Source of the DNA: Mallotus nudiflorus
Lineage: Eukaryota; Streptophyta; Magnoliopsida; Malpighiales; Euphorbiaceae
DNA: 64,000 nt
Assembly (NCBI GenBank): GCA_947683625.1
Contig: CANTUR010000673.1
Span: 434,001 to 498,000, forward strand
Direction of reading: 5' to 3'
The translations under genes and the position numbers were made by a program. Below, in pieces: positions 26,925 to 39,400 of the stretch (its first letter is position 1; each line of letters begins with the position of its first letter). The notes under the pieces are model-generated. The model saw only the letters and a program-made list of their open reading frames with translations. It was not told the origin of the DNA and ran no database searches.

Positions 26925-27770
26925 GAGATACCACCATGTTCTACTTTTGCAGATTGTCAAGGGTTGGCAAAAAAGGTATGGAAAAGATGTCCAATCAATA
27001 TTTTTCTCCCTAGTTGTCCTTCTGTCTCCATGCTAGAGTGGATTGAGCATATATTTTAGGACATAACATTGAATGACAGAAACTTGGTTACCATGATCAT
27101 ATGGCTGCTATAGTGTAGACGTAATATGCTATTTCATGATGGAAAGCATTGGGATTATGCAGAGTTAATCTAGAAGGCCTATGACATGTCTAGTGAATAC
27201 TTGCATGCCATCTTGTGCAATGAAGACATATGGTCTCAACATACAACTAAACCTACTATTTGGCATCCTCCAACAGCAACAGGTGCATTTATAAAGATCA
27301 ATGTTGATGCTGCTAAGTTACTCAATGCAAATGTAGCTGGATTTGCACTGATTTTTGGGATGGTGATAATATTGTTTTGGGTGCCAAGATAATCCGCAGT
27401 TTGAGGCCAACTAAAAGTGCATCAATGAAGGCTATTGCTGTTAGATATAGAGTCTATTTTACATTAGAAATGGGATTCCAAAATGTAGTTATTGAAAGTG
27501 ATTCTACTAATATGATAAGAACCTTACAAAAGAAGGAAGTCTCTTTTTCCCCTTATGGTTCTATTTTAGAGGATATTCTTTAACTATTAAACCAATTTTT
27601 GTCTTATTCTTTTACTCATGTTAGAAGGGTCAGTAATACGACTACTCATTTCTTAACTAAGTTTGTCGCCACAGTTGAGACTGAACTAGTATGGGTAGAA
27701 GAGTGTCCCTCATGGTTGGAGAACATAGTTCTTAATGATGTACTTTCTTCAAGTTTTGAGTACTAGAACT
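26925..27770 (+). mobile_element. LINE (non-LTR) ORF2 3' end with RNase H domain
   Basis: Plus-strand pieces match the C-terminal end of plant L1-type ORF2 proteins. A linker region carries IIWLL*CRRN, the relic of the common W-x-W-x-x-RN pattern. WHPPTATGAFIKINVDAAKL (from about 27270) is the start of the plant RNase H-like domain (RVT_3 type), with the first acidic residue in NVDAA. After one frameshift near 27380, SASMKAIAVRYRVYF corresponds to the segment with the second acidic residue, here changed (AEA-like to MKA). VVIESDSTNMIRTL carries the third acidic residue. Upstream reverse transcriptase and endonuclease were not found, consistent with 5' truncation. No poly-A tail or target duplication was seen. 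Confidence 0.8.
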
Positions 27771-29875
27771 TACTAGTCCACTAACAACTGAACCCATCAA
27801 GTGAACGAGTAGCTAAGGCTTCTATAGAATAAGGCTTATAGCAAAAGGAAAGACGATTATATCCAATCAAAAACTTGTCAAGTCTCCAATCATTGGCTTT
27901 ATCTTAATAGCCAATACGAGGAGTGACTTTTAATATAGTATATCACAACTAATGCACTCCTCAATTCCTGAGACACCTATAAGCTTGCCTCAATCGTAGA
28001 CTTTTCCTATATATACTTTAGTAAATAAAGACTCTTTGATAGGCTACTCTCCAAGCAACACGACCTGGCTACCTCCTGAAGCTGCCCAGTCACACAATGT
28101 AGTTGGAGCTAGAGACAAGGATGGACCATGCTTAGCCAAAATACCCAAGCTAAGCAAAGAGGAACCTACCCTAAGTAGAGCATCAACTATGATAACAAGC
28201 TCCCTTTAACTATAAAGGAAGGAGGAGATAGACAATGTAGAGAAGCACATAGACCAAGAGAGAGAAAGAAACTGCCCTAACTCAGAAAGGCCCAGACCAT
28301 GCTAAGGAAAGAATGGCACTTTAAAAACTAATAGGGGGCACTGAAAGTAGAGAGAAAGCCCTTTGCAGTGGTGTGTAGCACCTCAAAGAAAGAACCTAAC
28401 ATATAGTATGAGATCAATCCCCTCCATAGGTAGAAATGAAGGGGTAATGGCATACGTTGGTTGTTAACAATAAAAAAGTACATTTAGAGACTAGTCGTTT
28501 ACTTACGGCAGTTCCAACTGGCATCGAATCTTATCTACAGGCTTTGTCGGGTGATCGATATGGAAGCATTAGTGTGAATAGTCAGATGGACTAAAGTGGT
28601 AGGGCTTGGGGGATCATCATCTATAAATAGTTGATGCCTATGGCTATCGATATGAAAGGGATGAAACAAGCTTTCAAACTAGTAGTTATGTCACCACCTT
28701 TGCTTCTTTAGTTGATGATTCTAGGTAAACCAATGACATATGCTGAGTTACCTTAATAAATGAGGCCCTACATCTCCCTCTAAATATGGGATTGGTCAAT
28801 CCTTCTGCTTATGGTTATGGCTTAGGAACCGGATTTGAAATGCGCTATGGATCTTAATCTAAAGAACAAATTTCATTTAGATATGCTATTGGTGGTTTGT
28901 GTCCAACAGGCTCTATATCTATATTGTAACATAATACAATATTATGAACTGCATCCATAATTGAGTGAAGGGATGCCACCACTGCTTGATCCACTAATAG
29001 GTTCACTTATCCATCAATAAACGAGTGGTACACACTACATTTAAGGGTTTTGACTTCCCTTGCTTATCCAGTTAATCTTTTATAAACAAGCACCTAGTGC
29101 TCCCTAAGCCCGAAGCTTTGCACTCCTGACTACTCATTTTTATCATTATTATCTAGAGCTTCCCGATCCAAGGTTGCTTTGCTCCCACCTATCGGTTCAC
29201 TAGGGGTTTACAAGGACATGGGATTTATTCATCCCAATCTCTTCCATGTCAGTGGAAGTATATGTCCCAGAATTAGGAATAGCTGTAGAAGTAGAAGTCC
29301 CAAAGAATGTACTAGCTTTTGTTTTAGTAATGATATTCCCAATAGCACTATCTATAGGAGCATAAAGGGTCTAACATGCCTAAGTAGCAAAAGAAGGATA
29401 AGGAGGTTAATAGTAATCCCCAGCTCACCCTTTGATCATTCTCAATTCTGAGCCATCTGCCTCACCCTTGTTGCTTGCTACAGCTGCAGTTGCTATCTTT
29501 CCTCTTAGAATACTGGTTAGAGTTGTTCCAGTCCTTATCCATGCCCTTCCTGTTGCAGTGCTAATTTGGATGAGGGTTGACTATCCATAACTTTTAGAAC
29601 ACTATCAAGTTAGATTCCTAAGGGTCTCATTTGGTCTTTTTTCCTTCTTTGAATTATCAGTTGGAAAGGTTTGAGTTGCTTGCTTTTCTTTTGCTTTCTA
29701 TTCTTAAGTTTCCATTGCTAGACCAACTCTGACTAACTTTTTACTATGGTATTCTAATAGTTTTTCTTAGCTGATAGACATAAAGATTATATCCCTAATT
29801 TTATCAACCAACAACAGGCATTTTTGGGGATTAGCTCACTTCCCATTACTTAAGAGGGTAATTCCCCACGTACAA
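27771..29875. other. AT-rich decayed DNA, no gene recognised
   Basis: The 2.1 kb downstream of nad1 exon e (which runs on the minus strand) hold only unrecognised frames, the longest 90 codons at 29179-29451. In mitochondrial genomes the sequence 3' of nad1 exon e varies by species, so the lack of a match is not informative. Confidence 0.3.
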
Positions 29876-30134
29876 TTAATGGAGCCATTGAAAGGTGACT
29901 AAAATACCAAAAATGGGGACTACCCTAACTAATGATAAAGGCAAGAACACTTTCCGACCAAGTCCCATTAATTGATCATAACGATATCATGGAAATGTTG
30001 TACATACCCATATATATAGAAAGAGAAAGTGAATAAGCTTGATACTAAACCAGATCGAGCCTAGGATCTTTTTTAAAATAGCAAGATCTAGGATAGGTGG
30101 CTAACCTCCTAAAGAGAGCAATGTGCATGGACTA
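29876..30134 (-). pseudogene. nad1: nad1 exon e (fifth exon) pseudogene
   Basis: Read on the minus strand, these 259 bases are collinear with the last exon of plant mitochondrial nad1 (NADH dehydrogenase subunit 1, complex I). They run from the part encoding the GGWLPILDLP region through FSIKVILFLFLYIWV and the YDQLMGLG-W region to the stop TAA at 29878-29876. The length equals that of the functional exon as I remember it (259). Recognisable DNA includes TATCGTTATGATCAATTAAT followed by GGGACTTGG. Small indels and substitutions break the frame, and the final TTACCT of the coding end reads CTCCAT. Intron 4 with matR lies directly upstream, the standard plant arrangement. Confidence 0.9.
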
Positions 30135-30205
30135 GGTGAGTAGGGGTACAACTCCATGGACCACTCATCGAGCTTGATAGGTGGTGGTATCACACCCTTC
30201 TAAAA

Positions 30206-30240
30206 GGAACAGTACGTGACACTCTCGCATCATATAGCTT
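30206..30240 (-). other. Group II intron domain V relic (nad1 intron 4)
   Basis: The minus strand reads AAGCTATATGATGCGAGAG, then TGTCACGTACTGTTCC. It fits the 34-base domain V hairpin of group II introns: an AGC catalytic-triad-like start, a GNRA-type tetraloop region and an ACGTAC strand before the closing GGTT, here GTT. It lies about 75 bases before exon e, the right distance for domains V plus VI. Confidence 0.7.
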
Positions 30241-30931
30241 TGTTCTATAATCAGGACCTCCCTTTTCCTTTGACTAATGGGTCCTTGAACCAAGCTTTCC
30301 CCTTATTTTAAATCTTCAGTAAGTAGTTTCTTTACATTCATTGATTGATTCAAGGAAGTTATAGCTTGCTTCTAAGTCCAAGCACTAGCGGTATATGCTA
30401 GTCGCCAGAAGCGAACTCCTTAGCAGGGAAGGAGCCAAAAAAAAGGGAGCGCCCCTATAATCTTTCTAAGCAAGAAAACTTTGAGAAAGAAGAGCCAACT
30501 ATTCTAATATTAGTAAAGGCATGTTAGCCTATCTATAGTAAGGGGCTCTTTTTTTTCTTGCTCATTAGAGCTTTAGTTTTCTTTTCAATAGGGATGTTTA
30601 GGCTTTACTAATAGAAAATAGAATAGATTGGACTTTTCTATCTTGTTTAGTATTGCTTTGACTTCGTTTTCCATATCTTGCTGGTGCGGAAGCTACCATA
30701 ACTAAAATAAAATGAATGAAGGAAGAAGGAGTGGAGCGAAAGACTAAAGAGGCATTCTGGGCTGCCTACAATACAAGTTATAAGTGAGAGCAAAGCCAAG
30801 TCGGATAGGCTTTTTTATGTCGAAAGCCCTAAAACTAACTATCTTATAGTAGAAAACTAACACAAGCCTACTCAACCAATCTCATAAGTAAATGCCAATT
30901 CTCATCATAACTAATAGAAAAAAAACAACTG

Positions 30932-32895
30932 CTAGACTAGACTAGTAGTTGAGTGCTCCTGGTTATTTTGATCTTGCTCGGGTTCAAGCTTCCCAAGCTC
31001 TATGCTGTTGGGGAACTCTACGAGGGTCTTACCACCTTCTTTATTTACTATCTTTGAGTCTTTGGAATACTTTAGGATTATATTTCACACCAAGGATTTA
31101 TGCTTGTAAGCTATAGTGAATATTGCAGACTAGCAAATCTAGTGGTTGCCAATCGTTCAGACTTGGTAATGGTTGTCGTAGCACCTATAGTAGGACAGAG
31201 GATTTATCACGATGCCAGTGGACCAATTTACGATGCCTCCATCATTGACGCTTGTCAAGCAGACCATGTAGATTAGCTAGGGTCTTCTTCAGCTAATGAT
31301 ACCTTGACCCTAAAGCCTTCAGAGTATCTTTTTGATAGGCACCTCTATCTGTATGGGGAATTCACTGCTGATAGATCCTACCTAGTGTCCTCCTCCTTCC
31401 CATGCCGCCTTCTGACCCATGGGAGTGTATAATGACAACTTTTAGACACTCATGCTCAATCGTGAGACTGCCTGTTAAATGTCTGTTGGTGCCTTGCCTT
31501 GACCTAATCTATGCAATAATGAGATCCCCCTTGATCCTTATTGGATATGCTTTACAATCCCCCATAATATGCTCGCTTGGGGACTTTTTACTCAAATTTT
31601 TCCAAGAATCTCCACTAGTTGAACCCTATATAGTAGACTTCGTGTTTTGCTCATTTCCTTCATCAGCTTTTGATTGGGATACTATTACCTAGGTTCCTAA
31701 ACTTGGAATGGATGGCAGAGTGTAGGTGGCAAGTAATTATATGGATATGGTGCTTTACCCATAGAAGCTTCTCCAAATCTTGAAAGAATTATATAGGAAT
31801 CATCCTCAGAGGAATTTCCCTAATGACCATACTGAGGAATTCTAGCGTACTTCATACAGGTATTGTTGTTGATCCTGCTGAGCCTACCCAAAGGTTCAGG
31901 CTGGTTTATAGGAATTGGGCAATACATTTTCTATTTCTATGAGAAGCTCTATGACACCTATGATTCCCAGTAGTAAGTCATCAACATATCGCGCGTAAGA
32001 AATATTTATTAAGTAATGGCTTTTTAAGGGAGCCAACTTATGAAACAAGCATCTCTCTATCCTGATAACTAGTATCACCTCCCCACCCAAATTTATTAGA
32101 AGGCCCTTTCTTTTGCAATACTTAATAAGGTCTCTTATGGCCTATTTATTATTACAACATTCTCTACTATATAATTCGGCCATCGGGGTAAAACCGGCAT
32201 ATTCTATAAGCAAGGTGGCACAAAGAAGGCTCGAGGACTTGTTAAGAAAGGCAATAAGTGCTAATGAAAGGGGGAAAACAAAAGGCATTTTGTAGTCCCC
32301 CCTGGGCCTAGATGTGCTTTTTAGGGGGTATGCCAAGATGAAATAAGGGAATGAAAGGCCGCTTTGTGTTGGATGTTCTTTACCTTCCCCACAATAAGGG
32401 CTTTATTACCTTGGGGAGCATTGAAGCTTGCTTCTTCTCCAAAATTCTCTTGGTCATCAATATGACTTGTCCTTATTATAATTAATCTGATTCTTGGAAT
32501 AATTAAAATTTCATACTTCCATCAGATCCTCCCTATCTCCTGATCGAGCTGGTGCAGGTAGATGTTGCCTGGTAGGGCCGATAGTAATACACTGTGTGGG
32601 ATGGAGTAAGGGGCCTTCTCACCTCCTACGAGTCATCCGACTGAAAAGACTTTCTGAATGGAGTAAAAGAACTTGGGATTGTTGATCTCGTCCTTAAAGA
32701 TTATGATAAGTCAATGTCAGTCAATGGTGTGAAAATAGTTCCTAATGTCAAATTCTAAAAACTAGCGAGAGGTTCCCCACTCTTCTTTGATCCATCTTAG
32801 GATTGAGTGGCAGTCTCGACTGAGCGAAAGTGCGATGTGTCCAAAAACTCAAAATTGTAAATGGATTCAAGTACCATTCTGATCACCTCTTTCAT
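30932..32895 (-). pseudogene. matR: matR (mitochondrial intron maturase) pseudogene
   Basis: This is a full-length copy of the maturase/reverse-transcriptase-like gene inside nad1 intron 4, whose product helps splice mitochondrial group II introns. The ATG at 32895-32893 begins MKEVIRMVLESIYN and the minus strand ends HSTTSLV plus stop at 30934-30932. At 1964 bases it is within a few bases of functional matR (about 1.97 kb). Readable landmarks are FVFPLSLALIAFLNKSSSLL, then APLKSHYLINISYARYVDDL with the RT active-site box at 31977-31988 (YVDD where matR has YADD, a C-to-T type change), HSKFRNLGNSIPIK, EGGGH-VGSISSEFPIQIE, PLSYYRC and TLVEFPNSIELGKL. Many stops (often TAG/TAA where Q or W is expected) and a few frameshifts interrupt it. 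Confidence 0.95.
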
Positions 32896-33525
32896 GATCT
32901 TTTGTATGGATAAAACTATTGTGAGCGATCTAAACTTTGACCCTTATTTCTTTCTTCATATTACAAAGCCATTTTTTTGCTCCTGATGATAGATGAAGGA
33001 CCCTTGTCATTTAAGTGACTCATAGGGCTTCCCTCAGCTCAGTCTTTTTGGTTATTAAGAATGGTCATCGTCTCTCCTAATATCAGAATGACTATCCCTA
33101 CCCAATAGGTCTACATCCATCCCTAATTGTTATTGAGTATTGTTCACTTCCCCACCATTCTTGTAACTATCACCTGTAATTAACGCAGGTGTGTTTGCAC
33201 CCTCTTGAGTGGAGAATAAAGAAAGGATTTTTCATATCAACCCCCAGAAGTAAACTTTCCTATATGAGCATTCGATACATGTAACAATCTATGGAATAGT
33301 AGAAGGGTCACCACTATTAAGGATCTCCCCCTTAATCTTAGATAAGTCATCTGAGGGTTCATTGTTGTTCATTATTGTGCTTACACACTAGGCTACCCTT
33401 CTTAGAAAGCTCTATAGGACCACCTACCACTAGTCTTCAGCCAAAAGGGTTTTTTACACAAAAACACTAGGATGTAGGCTCCTGAAGAGGGAAGCCTAAT
33501 GAATGTTAGATGCAAAGCCCTACAC

Positions 33526-33584
33526 CTCATTAAGATCATATTGGCATACTATCCCAAAAAAAAGAGTAGACCCTATTGAAGATG
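33526..33584 (-). pseudogene. nad1: nad1 exon d (fourth exon) pseudogene
   Basis: The minus strand reads TCTTCAATAGGGTCTACTC, then a T-run, then GGGATAGTATGCCAATATGA. This is collinear with the 59-base exon encoding the YSSMGFALFFLGEYANMI region of NADH dehydrogenase subunit 1. Several substitutions and small indels are present. It sits between a domain V relic (33630-33664, end of intron 3) and the start of intron 4, as expected. In most angiosperms intron 3 is trans-spliced, so no exon c is expected next to it, and I saw none. Confidence 0.85.
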
Positions 33585-33629
33585 AGAGTGAGGTACAACA
33601 AGGCCATTTCTATCCATCGCCCTTCTCAC

Positions 33630-33664
33630 AAAACCGTATATGGACGTTACCGCTCATACAGCTC
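33630..33664 (-). other. Group II intron domain V relic (nad1 intron 3, 3' half)
   Basis: The minus strand reads GAGCTGTATGAGCGGTAACG, then TCCATATACGGTTTTG. It is close to the group II domain V consensus (GAGCCGTATG, a GNRA-like loop, TACGGTTC), with C-to-T changes in both arms. It lies 46 bases before exon d, leaving room for domain VI. This is the 3' half of the intron that is trans-spliced in most flowering plants. Confidence 0.8.
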
Positions 33665-34588
33665 CCAGCCAATAAGAAGTTAGCCTTCCTCTACAAGGAA
33701 TGGAAGTGTGAATGAATTGACATCAAATAGAGGAATTCAGTTTTTCTTTTCTGCAATAATATGATAAGAGCATCCCTTTCACAAAAACCTACATATCCCC
33801 TCATATCCTGCCATTTCAATACCTTTTGATCTTCTAAAATATCATTATGTGTGCTCTCCTAGAATGTTTTTGTAGATTCTAAAAATTCCATGGTGGATCA
33901 AGATGAGAATGAATTCAGGAATCCAGGACATACTCATCCTAGAGCTTTCGCTCTCCTCTAGGGAGGGATTTTCATAGATAGAGAGGGGGTAGCCTCCTAC
34001 TTAATTGATTTCTCAAAGTCAGAGGAAGATCTCTCATTAGGAGCTACTCTCGATGTAAGATTAGCAGAAAAAGAAAGAAGAGGAGAGGGATGCCCTAGAG
34101 CAGTAGTCCCCGAATAAGCCTTAAAAAAACACACACAATGGACCGGACATAAATAAAAGAAAGAAGAAAAGGGCCATGATGTTAATCCTATGTTTTTTTT
34201 GCACTACCCTGATGATGCACTCCAGAGTTACATACCAGAAAAAGAATCTCTCTATTATTTTGAGAAGAGAATCATTCGTTTGACCGACAGACTGTACGGG
34301 AAATACGAGATTTAGGCAAGCCGCTACATCTTCTCCCTTTGCCCTTGAATGATAGAAGAACTACTTATCTTCTCTTAGATAGTAGTTGATCGATTCGCAT
34401 CTATGGTCAATCAATAGGTCCATGGATCTATTCTTCTATACGATAAATCACCATCTCATAGCACCACCACAACACCGATTCTCATTATTTTTCCAAGTCC
34501 CCCTTATCGTGACTTCGACTTTAAGTATGATGAATGAGTGGAAAGAATTTTATATAAGTCCCTATTCGATCCAACCAAAAATTTAGTA

Positions 34589-34593
<5 letters not shown>

Positions 34594-34621
<28 letters not shown>
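34594..34621. repeat. TA dinucleotide microsatellite
   Basis: An uninterrupted AT/TA run of about 28 bases. Simple slippage repeat with no evident function. A shorter TA run occurs near 12970. Confidence 0.95.
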
Positions 34622-34624
<3 letters not shown>

Positions 34625-35639
34625 TAAAGGTGAGAACTACGAGTTTTTTCATAAATGACTTGATGCTCCCCTATCTGAATCCCACGAGTGACTAAACGCG
34701 AGATGAGCCATAACATCAGGAGCAAAGCTACTCTTCATATAATCAACCATAAATATCTTCTTTTTTCAGTTTGCATTAAGCTTAGCCCCTACTAGTAAGA
34801 AGGTGTTCCTGAAAGGGGACTTATCTAAGATCTTGTGTCCAGCTTAGTAGTGCATGAACAAAACACATAGCCTAAGCAGAACTAAATATTTTCATCCTAT
34901 AATCTATTTTTTGAACAAGATTACTATTAATAAACCATGTGTTAAGTTCTTATTGTAGGAGATCTTGGAACATGCCCATCATGTGAATGCATATACAAAT
35001 AGGGTCACCCACCGCCCATTATTCAAATGGCGATTTTAGATTCCTTCCCTATATTATAGAAAAAGGGGTTTTTGACCCTCTAGGTCAAGGAGCGGATAAG
35101 GTATTTGTCCATTTGATGTTGGAGAAGTGCATGTGAGACTTCTAAAAGCAAAAATCTCATGATAGCTACTTCTTTCATTTCTTATATAAAGCATTTTTTT
35201 ACCCATTTTTTTCGTAGTAGGTGCCTTCTTAGGTCAGGCCAGAGTGTCATTGATAAACTCTAATGCTAGAGTGATGGCATGAGTCAAACTACAGGCGCAG
35301 GTTAGACCGTGGGTATAGACTATTTTATAAGCATGGGTCGAACTGCGTGCATGGACTGGATTATGGATGCGAGTCAAGAATGTTATTTTTCTTTATCTAC
35401 CGTGACTGTATATGAGGGCACATTATTTCACTAAAAAAATATCCCATCTAATTTTTCTTGTTATATTCTCGATTTTTGAATGCAAGATTGGAAGGCAAAG
35501 CAATTTTAATCATGCCGCATCAAAAAAAAGTCTTATATCAGGCAGCATTGTAGTCTTAGGTTTCTTGTAGCTTTTGGGATTGGCAAATTAATTTCTTTTC
35601 TACACAAAAGGAAGAACCATTAATCATCTTCATCTTTGA
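34622..35639. other. Unassigned DNA with weak internal repetition
   Basis: No gene is recognised. Around 35278-35380 the phrase GCATG-GTC-AACT recurs with a spacing near 60 bases (GCATGAGTCAAACTACAGGC, then GCATGGGTCGAACTGCGTGC), suggesting a degenerate tandem repeat. It lies just 3' of the minus-strand gag remnant and could belong to that element. Confidence 0.4.
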
Positions 35640-36490
35640 GCTGCACTTGGTAGTCAGACTTCAGTAATTTCAGCACATCATTGCCTATACCCTATATAAA
35701 TATAAAGGGCTCATTTGACTTTGAGCTCTTCTTGATGTTAAAGTGCAAACCCTTTTTATAACCTTCTTTCTTCCCTTTGTCTTTATGACCTTTAGGAGGT
35801 CTTTGACTTCTATCTATGACATTAGCATATGTGTGTCATTCAATCAGGGTTGCCTTACTTCTAGTACCATATTAAGAGAGTTCATCAAAAGTAGTAGGGC
35901 CTCCAACAATAATCAAGCCCGAGCATAATTCAATGTGGATTCCCACAATACAAATTTTTCCTAATTTCTCTTCTGGGATAGATTCTGCTAACTAATTTCA
36001 TGGGAGAAAAGCTTGCTAATAAATAGAATCGTTCCATAGCTCAACCGACTCCTCGGATTCCTTTTTACTACACCTCCAATCTTTTGACGTGATAAATTTC
36101 CTCAAAGAACGAGAGCATAATAACTCAAACAACTTGTCTCAAGACCTAATAGATCTCGCTTTCAATTTGGAGAACCAGCAAAAAGCATTCATTTATAGCA
36201 CACTACGGAACTGCTTGATAAGTAGCTTTTTATGTTGAGCGATATCAACGCATTGTGTTTGAAATTTGGCTAAATGCTCAAAATGAGTGATATGTTCTTT
36301 TGGATCACCAGTCTCATCAAATGTATCAAACTTCAAAGGGACTACGTATTGCAGGAATGCTTTCTTGGCCACGTTGTCATCATATGGCCTCTTATACCTC
36401 TTGTGACCTTCATTTATAGATTGTGCTATGGTGACGATGATCTCCTTAATTGCATCTTTCCACTTTTGATCTGCAATGGCCATCATGGAT
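35640..36490 (-). pseudogene. Ty3/gypsy gag remnant
   Basis: A minus-strand frame of 97 codons (36486-36193) contains VVPLKFDTFDETGDPKEHIT, then HFEHLAKFQTQC and KLLIKQFRSVL. This is the start of the retrotransposon gag (capsid) domain: a K-F-D-x-FDGTGDPKEHI-like motif followed by the LLI-QF segment. Past its stop, other frames continue the domain (NAFCWFSKLKARSIRS near 36190-36140, MERFYLLASF near 36035-36010), with about two frameshifts. No protease, reverse transcriptase or LTR was recognised beside it. It differs in sequence from the gag of the 15-kb element at 42250, so it comes from another element family. Confidence 0.75.
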
Positions 36491-36492
36491 GA

Positions 36493-39400
36493 AGAAGAGG
36501 TTGGCTTTCAAGCAGTAGGGTGGTGGCATACCAATGATTGCCTTGGCCTTACAATTCTTCTTGTTTTAATGCACTAGTCAGAGAGAGTCCTAGTTTGGGT
36601 TTTCCTGGTGTGATGTGAACCTATAAAAAAAGGGCAACATGCTTTGTTTCTTATAGCATGATTTGTATTATCCTCTCATTTTTTTTATATTTATAAGGGA
36701 ATTTCTTGTTGTTCAATGACCCTTAGTTGCCTAGTCTATTTTCTCTGTTAATGATAACCTTTATATATTTTAAACTCTGTGTTAATAGAACAAGTTAGTA
36801 AAGTAGCTAAGCTCTTCCAAGGGGAGATTCTAATACAAGAAAAGTAATACTTGCACCATATGTATTTCATGTTATCTCTCAATGTAAATTTCAATGTAAT
36901 TATATGAAACTTGATTGGGCCATCAACAACTATTAATTTGATTAAGATTCACTCATGAACTCAGGAATTATTTTAGCTAGCTTATTCACCCCATAAAGAA
37001 AGAGATCGAAGAGATGATTGCTCACTCTATTAATGATAGCTCTCATAGGGCTTGTTACTAAACAAAAATGACCTTATAGCATAGTGCTTGTTATTCATTA
37101 GATAAGAGCAAACTTCTTGACTCTCGCTTCACTAATTGGAAGAAAAATGAGGGCTTTGATCCATTGTGATTTGGTTCCTTGGTGTGCAAAGATCTTTGCC
37201 ATAAAACTAAAATAGAGAGCTTGTAGGCCTTATTCTATATATCAAAGAGTGACGTAATTCCCCATTCATCTGAAGTAGTATTTTAGTATCGAATAGAGGC
37301 ATTTTGAGCCGACTACTATGACTACATGTGCATCTAGTGCAGTGGCTTGGAAGCAAGCTACCTTGACCTTCTTTTGAAGTTCTAAATAATCTACTAATCA
37401 AAGGCTATAGGGGCAGACTACTCTATATTTAGCCATGCCATAGTGACCCTCGAAGTGATATGCTTCTAGTTACAAGACAAAATCTAGTAGCCAATTACTA
37501 GCTCTGAATAACCAGCCCAGCAATAAGTTAAATTCTTCCATAACATAACGGCTTATTATATAAAACCACTTACAAAGGGAATGCCCTTATTAAAATTAAA
37601 TTAAAGGAAAAATGGACATTTTTTTATCTGATTCATACCCGGCTGAAAGCCCTAAAACTAGACGACAAATGGATGTTCAATCTTTCCCCAGTGAGCTCAT
37701 CTCATCTTAAGGAAGGGAATCTTTATTCTCTAGGAACCACCACTGGATCAGGAGCAAGATCCCCTCTTGCTGGGTGGTGGTCGGATGAATAGAATGTCTA
37801 AGGTAGGAGAACTATCCAAGCTTATGAACTAGCAAGATACACTCAAAAGAAGAAAAAAACATCATTCATCACTTAAAATAAGAGAAAGCTTTTACTCACC
37901 TCCTGGTTCTTTTCGTCAACCCTTAGATGCCGAGGCTTTTTCAATGGAATTACAGCAAAGTTGAGTATAGACAAAGAGGGTAGCTCCTTTTCATTGAAAG
38001 CTTTAAAGTAGTAGCTTTGCCACTCTCTCGCCTAAAACTTGCCTCTGCCCCATCGGCAACCCTATTACTTCATATAGCTTTTCGTTTCATTTCTTTTTTA
38101 AATAATATTGAAATAGTTCATTAAGTAAATCTAGATTATCCTTCACCAAGGAATAAGCCTAACAAAACACTTTTCCCTACCAAATTTTATCAATCTTTGC
38201 CTGCTTTTTCCATTCACTAAGCTCTGAGCTCCTATGGCAAATCATGATGTGGGCATACTAGGTACTCCGCTTTAGTAGTGCGTTAACTAGTAGTCCACCA
38301 TTGATTAAGGATTTGATATTGACACCTGTCTTGTCTTATTAGCTATAAGCCTTTATAAAATAAATATATTGGATAGGGTATTCCTTTTGTTTAAAACTTT
38401 ATCAAAGAATCTGGTGACTTGGGAAATCTCGAGATCAGGATCAAGCTTACACATCGATGAGGTTAAGTAAGAGTTTTTACTACTAAAATTTTTTTATGTA
38501 ATGAACTCTTTCTATTCCATGATCATACACCTTTTGAGAGAGTCTTCCGTTCATTGACTTGCTCTTTTGACCTACAAGGAGAAGGGAAATTCCTATGAGA
38601 TGATTAGTGAATGTATGTAAGGTCTCTTTAATTCGCAGTAGGTGTGTATGCTTCCCTAAGGCAAGAGCATTTGCTTCTTCAGATGTGGGTGCTGATGGGA
38701 CTTCTGCTTCTTCAACTGGAGGATTAAGATCTCTTTTTTTGTCTATTGATATCTCTTTAGAATGAGAATTTTATTTGAAAATAGAGCCTTGTTTGAAAAA
38801 GACACCTCTTGTTAGCCGGTAAGGCTAAACCTGACCTCAGCTTGAAAATAACCTTTGGGTGGAGAATTTCCTACATATGAATTTCCTTGATCAATCACCA
38901 GAGTCAATTTGTACATAAAATTTTGAGTATAAAAGGTGTCCCTTCAGACACCCCCTTCCCTTAATGAAAAGCCCCCATTTGAGTAGTCTTATAACATAGG
39001 ACTAGTGGCTCAGTTCTAACTATTCTTTTTAAGGACAACCTCACTCCTAGCAAAAGATCAAACGCCAAGTGTGAAGCAAGTTCATAATCTAATGAATTCC
39101 CTCAAATCATATGACATAAGGTGAATTAGAATAGGCTGATTGATCCAGGTAGCAATAAGCTCTAATTGAAAGGAATCGTGCATACACTAGAAAGACATAT
39201 AGGCAAGCCTTTCATTATGAGGATTGCTTTTCATGACTTTTCTTTCCATAGGCATACATTGCAGTCTAACCTACTTTCTAACTTTAGGGGACCGAGAATC
39301 AGTCTTTTCTCCTCCTTGAGCCTACTCTTATCTTTTGAATTTATCTTTCGATTTAGTTAGTGCAAACACTAAAGGATCAGATGACATTAAATAGGAAAGG

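Larger units (their letters stand above)
30135..33525 (-). other. nad1 intron 4 (group II) remnant, hosts matR
   Basis: The 3.4-kb interval between nad1 exons d and e corresponds to the group II intron that carries matR in seed-plant mitochondria. Minus-strand order is exon d, intron 5' part (starting GTGTAGGGC where group II introns start GUGYG), matR, intron 3' part with domain V, exon e. It is no longer excisable: domain V has substitutions and the exons are broken. About 630 bases lie between exon d and the matR start, and about 800 between the matR stop and exon e. Confidence 0.85.
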
